DNA from: Streptomyces spiramyceticus
Lineage (GTDB): Bacteria; Actinomycetota; Actinomycetes; Streptomycetales; Streptomycetaceae
Reading direction: 5' to 3'
Assembly: GCF_028807635.1 (NCBI RefSeq)
Contig: NZ_JARBAX010000001.1
Span: forward strand, 4,017,501-4,081,500
DNA: 64,000 bases
The position numbers and the translations under genes are program-made. Below are positions 18,818 to 25,983 of this stretch, in pieces (position 1 is the stretch's first letter; every line of letters starts with the position of its first letter). Below the pieces are notes generated by a model, which was not told where the DNA came from, ran no database searches, and was given only the letters and a program-made list of their open reading frames with translations.

Positions 18818-19513
18818 ATGACCATCGTCACCGAGCAGAGCCCCGACACCTTCGAGTACCTGCTGCGGCCCACCTACTTCCTCGACCACGACACCCCGGA
18901 GATCCAGGAGTTCGTGGACCGCTGGGTCACCGACCGCGACGCCCCGGCCGCCCAGAAGGCCGTAGAGCTGTACTACGCGGTCCGCGACAACGTCTTCTAC
19001 GAGGTGTACGACGCCGACCTGTCCCGCGAGGGACTGCGGGCCAGCTCCATAGCCATTGGCGGGCAGGGCTTCTGTCTGCACAAGTCGATCCTGTACGCGG
19101 CCGCCGTCCGCGCGGTGGGCATACCCAGCCGCCTCGTCTACGGCGACGTACGCAACCACCTGGCCTCCGACCGCCTCAAGCAGCACATCGGCGGAGACGT
19201 CTTCTTCCACGGCCTGACCTCGGTCTTCCTCGACGGCCGCTGGATGAAGGCCACCCCGGTCTTCAACAAACTCCTGTGCCGGCTGTACGGGATGACCCCG
19301 CTGGAGTTCGACGGCACCGGCGACAGCCTCTACCACCCGTTCGACGGGGACGAGGGCGACTCCTCGCAGGCCATGCAGTTCCTGCGCATGCACGGCGAGT
19401 TCGACGACCTGCCCTACGACTACGTCATGACGAACATGCGGTCCAAGCACCCGAAGTTCGTGCACGGCGACGGCACGGTGGCGGGCGGCTCGCTGGCCGC
19501 CGAGGCGTCCTGA
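18818..19513 (+). CDS. Transglutaminase-like cysteine protein
   Basis: 231 residues with a transglutaminase-like core: GGQGFCLHKSILYAAAVRAV supplies the nucleophilic Cys, and VFFHGLTSVFLDGRWMK supplies the His. At the usual third-residue position (V-D-P) the sequence is KATPVFN, so the aspartate is not obvious. Members of this fold do proteolysis, transpeptidation or amide formation on carrier-bound substrates. The role here is unknown. ATG 18818 follows ggaggg. It sits 25 bp before the next gene. Confidence 0.78.
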   Translation: MTIVTEQSPDTFEYLLRPTYFLDHDTPEIQEFVDRWVTDRDAPAAQKAVELYYAVRDNVFYEVYDADLSREGLRASSIAIGGQGFCLHKSILYAAAVRAVGIPSRLVYGDVRNHLASDRLKQHIGGDVFFHGLTSVFLDGRWMKATPVFNKLLCRLYGMTPLEFDGTGDSLYHPFDGDEGDSSQAMQFLRMHGEFDDLPYDYVMTNMRSKHPKFVHGDGTVAGGSLAAEAS

Positions 19514-19538
19514 GCCCCTACTTCCTCCTGGAGAACCG

Positions 19539-20348
19539 ATGAGCAACGTCACCACCCCCACTGACGGCTGGCGGGCCCGTGCCCGGGTCGGCGTCGTCGT
19601 CCCGCACGCGGACGTCGGCCCCGAGTCCGAGCTCCAGGCGATGGCCCCCGAGGACGTCTTCATCCACGGCTCGCGCCTGCACTTCGGGGCGATGCGCCCC
19701 GGCGGCGAGATGGACCCGAAGATCCCGCATTCGCCCGTGTACGCGTTCATCGAGCCGCCGCACGTGGACATCGCCACCGAACTGCTGGCCGCCTCGCCCA
19801 TCGACTCGATCGCCATGGGCTTCACCAGCTCGTCGTACGTCGTCGGGGTGGCCGGTGAGAAGGCGCTGTACGAGCGGCTGGCCGAGCGCACCCGCGGCAT
19901 CCCGATCACCGGCACCACCACGGCGGCCGTCGCCGCGATGCGCGCACTGGGCGCGGAGCGCCTGGCGCTGGTCAACCCGCCGTGGTTCGACGACGAGCTG
20001 TCCGGGCTGGGCGCCACGTACTTCACCGACCAGGGGCTGCACGTCGTGCACCACGGGCCGTGCGGACTGCCGAGCAACCAGAAGGAGATCACCCCCGAGG
20101 CGCTCTCCGCCTGGATACGCACCGAGGTGGCGTCGTACAAGCCGGACGCCGTACTCGTCGCGGGCAACGGGATCCGCGCGGTCGGTGTCATCAAGGGCCT
20201 GGAGGAGGAGCTCGGCTTCTCCGTCCTGACGGCCAACCAGGTGCTCTTCTGGCACGCGCTCCATCTGGCCGGCGCCGCGGACGTGGCCAGAGAAATCACC
20301 TCGTACGGGCGACTCTTCGGGAGCACTGATGGCCCTCTTGCCGGCTGA
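19539..20348 (+). CDS. Asp/Glu racemase-superfamily protein lacking the usual cysteines
   Basis: 269 residues resembling maleate cis-trans isomerase/arylmalonate decarboxylase. Conserved shapes are RVGVVVPHADVGPESELQAM, SIAMGFTSSSYVVG and VLVAGNGIRAVGVIKGLE. In active racemases and isomerases a Cys lies in each of the last two motifs. Here the positions are FTSSS and AGNGIR, so both are absent. The Thr-Ser pair that forms the oxyanion pocket in arylmalonate decarboxylase may be kept. The substrate is unknown and chemistry different from racemisation is likely. Confidence 0.75.
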   Translation: MSNVTTPTDGWRARARVGVVVPHADVGPESELQAMAPEDVFIHGSRLHFGAMRPGGEMDPKIPHSPVYAFIEPPHVDIATELLAASPIDSIAMGFTSSSYVVGVAGEKALYERLAERTRGIPITGTTTAAVAAMRALGAERLALVNPPWFDDELSGLGATYFTDQGLHVVHHGPCGLPSNQKEITPEALSAWIRTEVASYKPDAVLVAGNGIRAVGVIKGLEEELGFSVLTANQVLFWHALHLAGAADVAREITSYGRLFGSTDGPLAG

Positions 20349-20547
20349 CGGTTTCGTCGCGCAGTTCATGACCCAGGACGGCGACCGTTACACCGAGCCG
20401 CTGATCTGCTGGCGGGAGGACGACACGTGCGTCTACGGCATGGTGCTGCACAAAGGATCCCTGCGCAGGGCCGAGGCCCTGAACGGCTTCCTGAACTACC
20501 GCACGGCGGAAGAACAGGCGGAGCGCCGCCTCCACGCCGTGGGCTGA
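20329..20547 (+). CDS. Small hypothetical protein of the biosynthetic cluster
   Basis: 72 residues, not recognised. It overlaps the previous gene by 20 bases, which argues for coupled translation and against a chance ORF. The sequence (DGFVAQFMTQDGDRYTEPLI, then CWREDDTCVYGMVL) looks like a small beta-rich domain followed by an amphipathic helix (EEQAERRLHAV). Two cysteines are seven residues apart. No signal peptide or membrane segment. Confidence 0.65.
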   Translation: MALLPADGFVAQFMTQDGDRYTEPLICWREDDTCVYGMVLHKGSLRRAEALNGFLNYRTAEEQAERRLHAVG

Positions 20548-20585
20548 CAGCAGCCCGTACGGGGCGGTCGCTCTTTCCGCGAGGG

Positions 20586-21236
20586 GTGGTCTTCACCGAG
20601 GCGGCGGCGGACATGTGGGAGCAGCCCCTCCCTGCCGCCGAGGAGCAGCACTTGGCGGGCGCTGTACCGCGGCGGATAGGGGAGTTCCGGGCGGGCAGGC
20701 ACAGTGCCCGGGCCGGGCTCGCCAGGATCGGGCTGCGGCCGGAGCTGCTTCTCCCCGCCCCTGGCGGCGGAGTCCGCTGGCCGGCAGGGGCCGTCGGATC
20801 CATCTCGCACAGTGGCCGATATTGCGCCGCAGCGGTCGCCCCGGCCGCGCTGGTGGCCGGGATCGGCTTCGACGCCGCCCAGCGGACCACCGTGACGGGG
20901 GTGATGGCCCGGGCGGTCTGCCGGCCGGAGGAACTGGACTGGTGCGAGCGCGATCCTTACCCGGCCGAGGAGCGGGCGACCCTCGTCTTCTCGGCCAAGG
21001 AAGCGCTCTACAAGGCACTCCACCCACTGACCGGAGTGCCGCTCGGTTTCCAGGACGTGACCGTCACCGTCCCGGCCGCCCGGCTGACCTCGGGCCGCTT
21101 CTTCGCCCTGGTCCTCGCCCCGGGCCCGTTGAACGGCCTCAGGGTGCGGGGCCGCTACGCCTTCACTGCCACGGAGGTCCTCACCTCCGTGGTCCTCACC
21201 CACCACCCCACGACCGGCAAGGAGCCGACCCGATGA
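20586..21236 (+). CDS. 4'-Phosphopantetheinyl transferase (EntD/Sfp-like)
   Basis: 216 residues from a GTG start. It would transfer phosphopantetheine from CoA to the carrier protein at 16748. Family landmarks are RRIGEFRAGRHSARAGLARI, GSISHSGRYCAAAV and FSAKEALYKALHPLTG (Mg-binding Glu and Lys). The middle metal motif is IGFDAAQ rather than the usual G-I-D-x-E, so the second acidic residue is Ala. No better start codon exists in frame after the preceding gene's end. The stop overlaps the deaminase start (ATGA). Confidence 0.85.
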   Translation: MVFTEAAADMWEQPLPAAEEQHLAGAVPRRIGEFRAGRHSARAGLARIGLRPELLLPAPGGGVRWPAGAVGSISHSGRYCAAAVAPAALVAGIGFDAAQRTTVTGVMARAVCRPEELDWCERDPYPAEERATLVFSAKEALYKALHPLTGVPLGFQDVTVTVPAARLTSGRFFALVLAPGPLNGLRVRGRYAFTATEVLTSVVLTHHPTTGKEPTR

Positions 21237-21742
21237 CCACTCCCTCCTCCGCCTCCACAGCGGCCGCCGACGCCGACCCGCAGCTCGTCGAGTACGTGAA
21301 CCAGGCCGTCCGACTCTCCTCCGAGCACGTGGCCCGTGGCGGCATCCCCTTCACCGGCCTCGTCGTCGGACGCAAGGGCGACCTGCTCGGCACCGGCGTC
21401 AACACCGTGAGCGAGGACCGCGACGCGACCGCCCACGCGGAGATCGTGGCCCTGCGCGCGGCGGCGAAGCAGCACGGTCTGCGGGCCGTGGCCGGGTCCA
21501 CCCTGATCGCCTCGGGGGAGCCGTGCGCGCTGTGCTACATGGCGGCGCTCCACTTCGGCGTACAGCACATCGTGTACGCGGCGGACCGGCACATGGCCGC
21601 GCGGGCCGGCTTCGACTACGCCGACTCCTACCGCATCTTCGCCACCGACCCCACCCAGTGGCCCCTGAAGGTCACCGCGCTTCCCGTGGAGGGTTCGGAG
21701 CGGCCCTTCGACGAGTGGCGCGGCGTACGTCTGCACCACTGA
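21233..21742 (+). CDS. Cytidine/guanine deaminase-like zinc enzyme
   Basis: 169 residues of the cytidine-deaminase-like superfamily, closest in look to guanine deaminase/tRNA-adenosine deaminase relatives. The zinc site is complete: TAHAEIVAL supplies the His and the proton-shuttle Glu, and EPCALCYMA supplies two Cys. A four-base overlap with the phosphopantetheinyl transferase gene ties it to the pathway. It could remove an amino or imino group from an intermediate, or act on a free nucleobase. The sequence does not decide this. Confidence 0.82.
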   Translation: MTTPSSASTAAADADPQLVEYVNQAVRLSSEHVARGGIPFTGLVVGRKGDLLGTGVNTVSEDRDATAHAEIVALRAAAKQHGLRAVAGSTLIASGEPCALCYMAALHFGVQHIVYAADRHMAARAGFDYADSYRIFATDPTQWPLKVTALPVEGSERPFDEWRGVRLHH

Positions 21743-21794
21743 ACCGAACCGAATCCCACCACCGCACCGTACTGAGCACGAAGGAGCCGACCGC

Positions 21795-22487
21795 ATGACG
21801 GTGAACATCAAGGTCTGGTCCGACTACGTCTGCCCGTTCTGCCTGCTGGCCGAGGAACCGCTGCTCAAGGCGGTGGAGGGCGAGGACGTCGAGATCGAGT
21901 GGATGCCGTTCGAACTCCGCCCGCACCCGGTGCCGACGCTGCACCCCGAGGGGGAGTACCTCCAGACCGTCTGGAAGCGGGCGGTCTACCCGATGGCGCA
22001 CCGCATGAAGGTGGACATCAAGCTGCCGGACGTTTCTCCGCAGCCGTACACCGGGACCGCTTTCGAGGGCTACCAGTTCGCGAAGGAGCACGGGAAGGGC
22101 ACGGAGTACACGCCGCGGATGCTGCGGGCATTCTTCCAGGAGGGCCGGAACATCGGCGAGATCGATGTACTGACCGACATCGCCACCGAACTGGGCCTCC
22201 CGGCCGCCGAATTCCGGCAGGCGCTGGAGGGCGGCACCTACCGGCAGGCGCACCAGGACGCGCTGAAGATGGCGGAGAAGAATCTGATCCAGAGCGTGCC
22301 CACGATCATCGTGGGCGGCACCCACCGCATCGAGGGAGTCCCGCACCCCGCGCAACTCCGTAAGGCGATCGAGGCCGCGAAGGCAGAGACCGCGCAGGCG
22401 GAGAAAGCCGCGGCCGAGAGCGCGGCCGCCGAGGCCGGAGGGGCACCCGCCGACTGGGGTGCCACCTGCGGAATCGACGGATGCTGA
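21795..22487 (+). CDS. FrnE/DsbA-family oxidoreductase (copy 2)
   Basis: 230 residues, cytosolic. CPFC redox motif in VWSDYVCPFCLLAE (near residue 13) and cis-Pro loop SVPTIIVGGT. It is clearly paralogous to the protein at 13926: both have LPDVSPQPY and AFEGYQFA-EHGKGTEY. It ends with a cysteine-bearing tail (ATCGIDGC) absent from copy 1. The last seven bases overlap the MarR gene, so redox protein and regulator are co-expressed. Confidence 0.88.
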   Translation: MTVNIKVWSDYVCPFCLLAEEPLLKAVEGEDVEIEWMPFELRPHPVPTLHPEGEYLQTVWKRAVYPMAHRMKVDIKLPDVSPQPYTGTAFEGYQFAKEHGKGTEYTPRMLRAFFQEGRNIGEIDVLTDIATELGLPAAEFRQALEGGTYRQAHQDALKMAEKNLIQSVPTIIVGGTHRIEGVPHPAQLRKAIEAAKAETAQAEKAAAESAAAEAGGAPADWGATCGIDGC

Positions 22488-22861
22488 GCGAGGCCGCCCA
22501 CTGGCGTGACCTGATCGTGCTGACCGGCCGGGTCGGTCACGCCGTCGACAAGGCGATGCTGCGCCACCACGGCATCTGCCTCTCCGGCTTCTTCGCGCTG
22601 TCGGCGCTGAAGGAGACGGAGGGACAGCTGCTGCGCGTGCAGGAGTTGTCCGATGCGGTGGGGCTGACGCAGTCGACGGTGAGCCGGCTGCTGAACCGGC
22701 TGGAGGATTCGGGTCTGGTGCGGCGGCGCATCGGAAACCACGACCGGCGCGCTACCTATGCCCTCATTACGGAGGCGGGTCTTGCGGCGGTGGACGAAGC
22801 CACCGGCACCTTCGAGAAGGAAGTAGGAGCGGCTCTCGCGGCCGTTCGATTGAAGTTCTGA
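22481..22861 (+). CDS. MarR-family regulator (copy 1)
   Basis: 126 residues with a MarR winged helix: VQELSDAVGLTQSTVSRLLN (recognition helix), RLEDSGLVRRRIGNHDRRAT (wing) and a C-terminal dimerisation helix. Cys residues are sparse (one in HHHGICLSG-like context), so thiol sensing is possible but not shown. It overlaps the FrnE-like gene and is paralogous to the MarR gene at 24479. Its likely targets include the island operons. Confidence 0.88.
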   Translation: MLSEAAHWRDLIVLTGRVGHAVDKAMLRHHGICLSGFFALSALKETEGQLLRVQELSDAVGLTQSTVSRLLNRLEDSGLVRRRIGNHDRRATYALITEAGLAAVDEATGTFEKEVGAALAAVRLKF

Positions 22862-22877
22862 CAACTTTAGTGGAAAG

Positions 22878-22900
22878 AAACCGGACGTCCGGTATAGTCT
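22878..22900 (+). promoter_or_regulatory. ARE-like element 1 (before the sulfotransferase gene)
   Basis: A 23-bp site beginning AAACCGGACGTCCGGTATAG. Its centre ACCGGACGTCCGGT (22880-22893) is a perfect dyad. It aligns with three other sites in this island (25016, 28308, 29807), all starting AAACC. The pattern matches the autoregulatory elements bound by gamma-butyrolactone receptors. It lies about 96 bp before the start at 22996. Confidence 0.65.
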
Positions 22901-22995
22901 CCAGGTGGGTAGTCACGAGGGGTGGGCCCGTGCGTTGCGCGGTCTGCGGACTCAGTGACTGCCCACCAAGTCTTTGGTGACGAGCGGGGTGGGGG

Positions 22996-24327
22996 ATGGC
23001 CATGTACAGCGATGACCGTCAGGCGCGGGACTCCGGGGCGTACGCAATACACGGACACGGACACGGGCGTTCCGGCGGCCGTACGGGAGTGCTTGCCCCG
23101 AGCGGCCGGGGGGCTGTGGGGCAAGGTTCAGGGCAAGTCCGGGGAGGGCCGGTCCCGGATGCGCTCCCGGCTGCCGTCCGGCCCGCCGGGCCTTCCGCCC
23201 ACGCGGCCATCGATCTGGAGGCGCTGCTGGCGGACGCGGTACGTGCCCCCGGCGGCTGCTCGGTGCGTTTCCTGCCCGAGCTGGAACGCCTCGTCGAGTC
23301 GCTCAACTCTCAGGCCCGGCTGACCACCGGGGGAGCGGCCGCCGTCGTGGAGGGGCTGCGTACGGCGCTCACCCGGCCGGTGCAGCTGCGCATGCTGCGC
23401 AGCGCCGTACCGGCGATCGCGCACATCGAACCGGCGCCGGTCTTCATCACCGGGCTGCCGGGCAGCGGGGCGGGGCTGCTGCACAATCTGCTGGCCGAGC
23501 ACCCGGCGGTGGACGCCCCGACGCTGTGGGAACTGGCGGAGCCGGTCGCCCGGGCTGCTGGGCCGCGCGAGTTCCGTGCCCTGATCGGGCGCGGGCGGGC
23601 CGCGGCGGAATCCGGCAGCCAGTCGCTGCACGGCCGGCCCGCCGGGCTGCTGCGCACGGCGACCCGTCCCGGCGGCTGCTCCTGGCTGCTCGGCAACGCC
23701 TTCCAGAGCGTGGCGTTCGCACTGCGCTGGCGGGTGCCGGGATACGCGGACGGGCTGGCGGCTGGCTCCATGACGGAGGCGTACCACTTCCACCGTGAGC
23801 AGCTCCAGGCGATCTGCCACCGGATTCCCGGCCCGGCGCCACTGCTGCGCGACCCGTTCCATGCGGGGCGCTTGGGGGACCTGTTCGACGTATATCCGAG
23901 CGCGCGCGTGATCGTCGTGCACCACGACCCGGTGCGTACGGTGACCGCCACCGCCGGGATCAGCCACGCGCTGCGCGGCGCGGGCAGTGACGGCGGTGAC
24001 CCGCGCGAGACGGGGCGCGAGTGGACCGGCCGTATCGAGCGCCAGCTGGTGGCCTCGGAGGTCGCCCGCCGCAACCTGCCGGGCGGGCGCATTCTCGATG
24101 TGCGGCACGCGGATCTGGTGGGGGCGCCGACGAGTGAGGTTCGCCGGGTCCTGGCATTCATGGGGGTGGAGCAGGTGCCGGTGGTGGAGGGCAATGTGGC
24201 GGAGCTGGCGGCCCGGACCATGCGGGCAGCGAATCGGAGCGTTCCTTTCAGGCCGGCGGAATTCGGGATTTCGAGGGGCGCTCTCGCCGGCCGGTTCGCC
24301 TTTTACCGTGAGCGGTACGGTCTTTGA
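22996..24327 (+). CDS. Sulfotransferase-family protein
   Basis: 443 residues. After a Gly/His-rich disordered N-terminus (about 75 residues) comes a sulfotransferase fold: the 5'-phosphosulfate loop PVFITGLPGSGAGLLHNLLA near residue 155 and the 3'-phosphate region RVIVVHHDPVRTVTATAGIS near residue 305. These suggest PAPS-dependent sulfonation of a small molecule or lipid. In the loop the usual R-S-G-T-T is GSGAG, a small departure. ATG 22996 is used, and an ATG six bases downstream has better spacing to GGGGTGGGGG. It is probably controlled through ARE 1. Confidence 0.78.
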   Translation: MAMYSDDRQARDSGAYAIHGHGHGRSGGRTGVLAPSGRGAVGQGSGQVRGGPVPDALPAAVRPAGPSAHAAIDLEALLADAVRAPGGCSVRFLPELERLVESLNSQARLTTGGAAAVVEGLRTALTRPVQLRMLRSAVPAIAHIEPAPVFITGLPGSGAGLLHNLLAEHPAVDAPTLWELAEPVARAAGPREFRALIGRGRAAAESGSQSLHGRPAGLLRTATRPGGCSWLLGNAFQSVAFALRWRVPGYADGLAAGSMTEAYHFHREQLQAICHRIPGPAPLLRDPFHAGRLGDLFDVYPSARVIVVHHDPVRTVTATAGISHALRGAGSDGGDPRETGREWTGRIERQLVASEVARRNLPGGRILDVRHADLVGAPTSEVRRVLAFMGVEQVPVVEGNVAELAARTMRAANRSVPFRPAEFGISRGALAGRFAFYRERYGL

Positions 24328-24394
24328 TCGCCGCCTTTGATCCCGCCTTTGATGTCCGCTTCGATCTCCGTCTTGTTCTCCGTCTTGTTCTCCG
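24325..24394 (+). repeat. Degenerate ~12-bp tandem repeat
   Basis: Units such as ccgcctttgatc and ccgtcttgttct repeat about six times directly after the sulfotransferase stop. No coding frame is implied. Confidence 0.6.
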
Positions 24395-24409
24395 CAGTCC
24401 CACTGCATA

Positions 24410-24427
24410 AATGCTTGCGTAAGCATT
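24410..24427. promoter_or_regulatory. Palindromic MarR operator AATGCTT-GCGT-AAGCATT
   Basis: Perfect 7-bp arms (24410-24416 and 24421-24427) around GCGT, 52 bp before the MarR start. The inner core GCTTGCGTAAGC matches the operator at 13477-13488. This is probably the autoregulatory site of the MarR protein. Confidence 0.75.
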
Positions 24428-24478
24428 ACACTTGCCTGAGCGGGCGCCGATCGGCGCCCAGGGCAGGAGGTGGCCGCG

Positions 24479-24922
24479 ATGGCCGAGGCGGCGAACGGCA
24501 CGGCAACCCTTGCCGGCCTGGACCTTTACCGGCAGCTGACCATCCTCGTCGGTCAGGCGAGCGGCACGCTCGAAAAGCGAATGCTGAGAAGGCACGGCGT
24601 CACCCCGCTCGAATACATGGCGCTGTCCAAGCTCGCGGACGCGGGCGACGACAGCCTGCGCATGAACGACCTCGCTGAAGCCGTGGGGGTCAACCCCTCC
24701 ACGGTGAGCCGGCTCATGGGCCGCCTGGAGGCCGGTGAGCTGGCCCGCAGGGAAATCTGCGAGGCGGACCGCAGGGCGACGTACGCGCGGATCACCGAAC
24801 AGGGGCAGCGGGTGGTGCGGGAGGCCGCGGCCACCTTCGACGACGACTTCGAGACGGTGCTGGACACTGCCGCGGTCGATTCCCGTACGGCGGCTCTGGT
24901 GGCGGTGCTGCGCCGGGAGTAG
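24479..24922 (+). CDS. MarR-family regulator (copy 2)
   Basis: 147 residues with MarR landmarks LRMNDLAEAVGVNPSTVSRL, MGRLEAGELARREICEADRR (wing) and terminal dimerisation helices. The ATG at 24479 is chosen because it has proper spacing to GGCAGGAGG; a GTG at 24470 abuts that site. Its promoter holds a perfect palindrome, and the same palindrome precedes the SMR/FrnE operon 11 kb away, suggesting a small regulon. It stands alone in transcription. Confidence 0.9.
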   Translation: MAEAANGTATLAGLDLYRQLTILVGQASGTLEKRMLRRHGVTPLEYMALSKLADAGDDSLRMNDLAEAVGVNPSTVSRLMGRLEAGELARREICEADRRATYARITEQGQRVVREAAATFDDDFETVLDTAAVDSRTAALVAVLRRE

Positions 24923-25015
24923 CGGACGGCGGATGCGTCCGCAGAGGCCGGCCCACGACGGACTGTCGGGGTCGGCTTTTTTCTGTGCGTTTTTCTTCGG
25001 ATCGCGGTGGAAAAA

Positions 25016-25038
25016 AAACCGGTGGGCAGGTATGTTTT
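25016..25038 (+). promoter_or_regulatory. ARE-like element 2 (before the divergent AfsA gene)
   Basis: 23 bp beginning AAACCGGTGGGCAGGTATGT, ending in a T-run. It is 35 bp upstream of the ATG at 25073 and aligns base for base with the other AREs in the island. It is in a position to block transcription of the three-gene operon 25073-28259. Confidence 0.75.
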
Positions 25039-25072
25039 ACGAGTCGAACCGTCACCGAGAGGATTCGCGAAC

Positions 25073-25972
25073 ATGGCTGTACTGCTTGAGCCGCCGGTCG
25101 TCACCGCGCAGCACGACGCGCCGGCCGGGGAACTCATCACCCATTGCCAGGCCGAGGACGACCGCACGTACGAACTCTCCGCCCGATGGCCGCGCGAGCA
25201 CGGCCTCTTCGGGCCCGTGCTGGAGCGCTGGCACAATCCGCTGCTGGCCGCCGAGATCATCCGGCAGTCCGCCCTCGCGGTCGCGCACACCGGCTTCGCC
25301 GTCCCGCAGGGCCACCGCTTCCTGATGTGGAACCTGAAATACACGCTCTCCCCGGTCGGCCTGCGCGTCGGCCCCGCGCCCACCGGACTCACCGTCAGGA
25401 TCGTGTGCCGCGACGTCAAGCGGTCCGGCGCCGAACTGTCCAGCATGCGCGCGACGGCCGACCTCTACCGCGGCACCGCCCTCATCGGCCGCGGCGAGAC
25501 CACCTTCACCTGTGTCTCGCCCCAGGAGTACGAGCGGCTGTGCGGCGTCAATGAGCCCGCCACCGCCCCGGCCCCCGAACTGCCCGCCCCGGTCTCCCCG
25601 CCGCTCGTCGGCCGGACCGACCCGGCCGACGTACTCCTCGCCCCCACCGGGACCGCCGGCGCCTGGCAGCTGCGGGTCGACCGCGCGCACCCCGTGCTCT
25701 GCGACCCGGCCGCCGACTCCGTCCCGGGCATGGCCCTCATGGAGGCCATGCGCCAGGCCGCCCAGATCGCCGCCGGATGCGGCACGGTCCTCTCGCTCGA
25801 CTTCGCCAGCGAATTCACCCGGTACGTACGCTTCGACCGCCCAGCGCTGGTCACCGCCGAGGTCATCGGCTCCTCGCACGGCGGTGGCGTCCCGGTCCAT
25901 GTGGCCGTCGAACAGGACGGCGAACTCGCCGCGTTCGGCACGCTGCAGCTTCAGCCGGTGCGTTCGGCGTGA
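25073..25972 (+). CDS. Divergent AfsA-family (A-factor synthase-like) protein
   Basis: 299 residues with two AfsA hotdog repeats. Repeat 1 shows YELSARWPREHGLFGPVLER, then NPLLAAEIIRQSALAVAHTG. Repeat 2 has HPVLCDPAADSVPGMALMEA, where canonical members, including the other copy here, have D-H-P-x-D-H-x-P-G-M. The usual VHR-x-x-x-x-x-V-F N-terminus is also missing. AfsA proteins join a beta-keto acyl-ACP to dihydroxyacetone phosphate at the first step of butyrolactone signals. This copy may have another substrate or be inactive. First gene of an ARE-controlled operon. Confidence 0.8.
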   Translation: MAVLLEPPVVTAQHDAPAGELITHCQAEDDRTYELSARWPREHGLFGPVLERWHNPLLAAEIIRQSALAVAHTGFAVPQGHRFLMWNLKYTLSPVGLRVGPAPTGLTVRIVCRDVKRSGAELSSMRATADLYRGTALIGRGETTFTCVSPQEYERLCGVNEPATAPAPELPAPVSPPLVGRTDPADVLLAPTGTAGAWQLRVDRAHPVLCDPAADSVPGMALMEAMRQAAQIAAGCGTVLSLDFASEFTRYVRFDRPALVTAEVIGSSHGGGVPVHVAVEQDGELAAFGTLQLQPVRSA

Positions 25973-25983
25973 GCGGAGTACCA

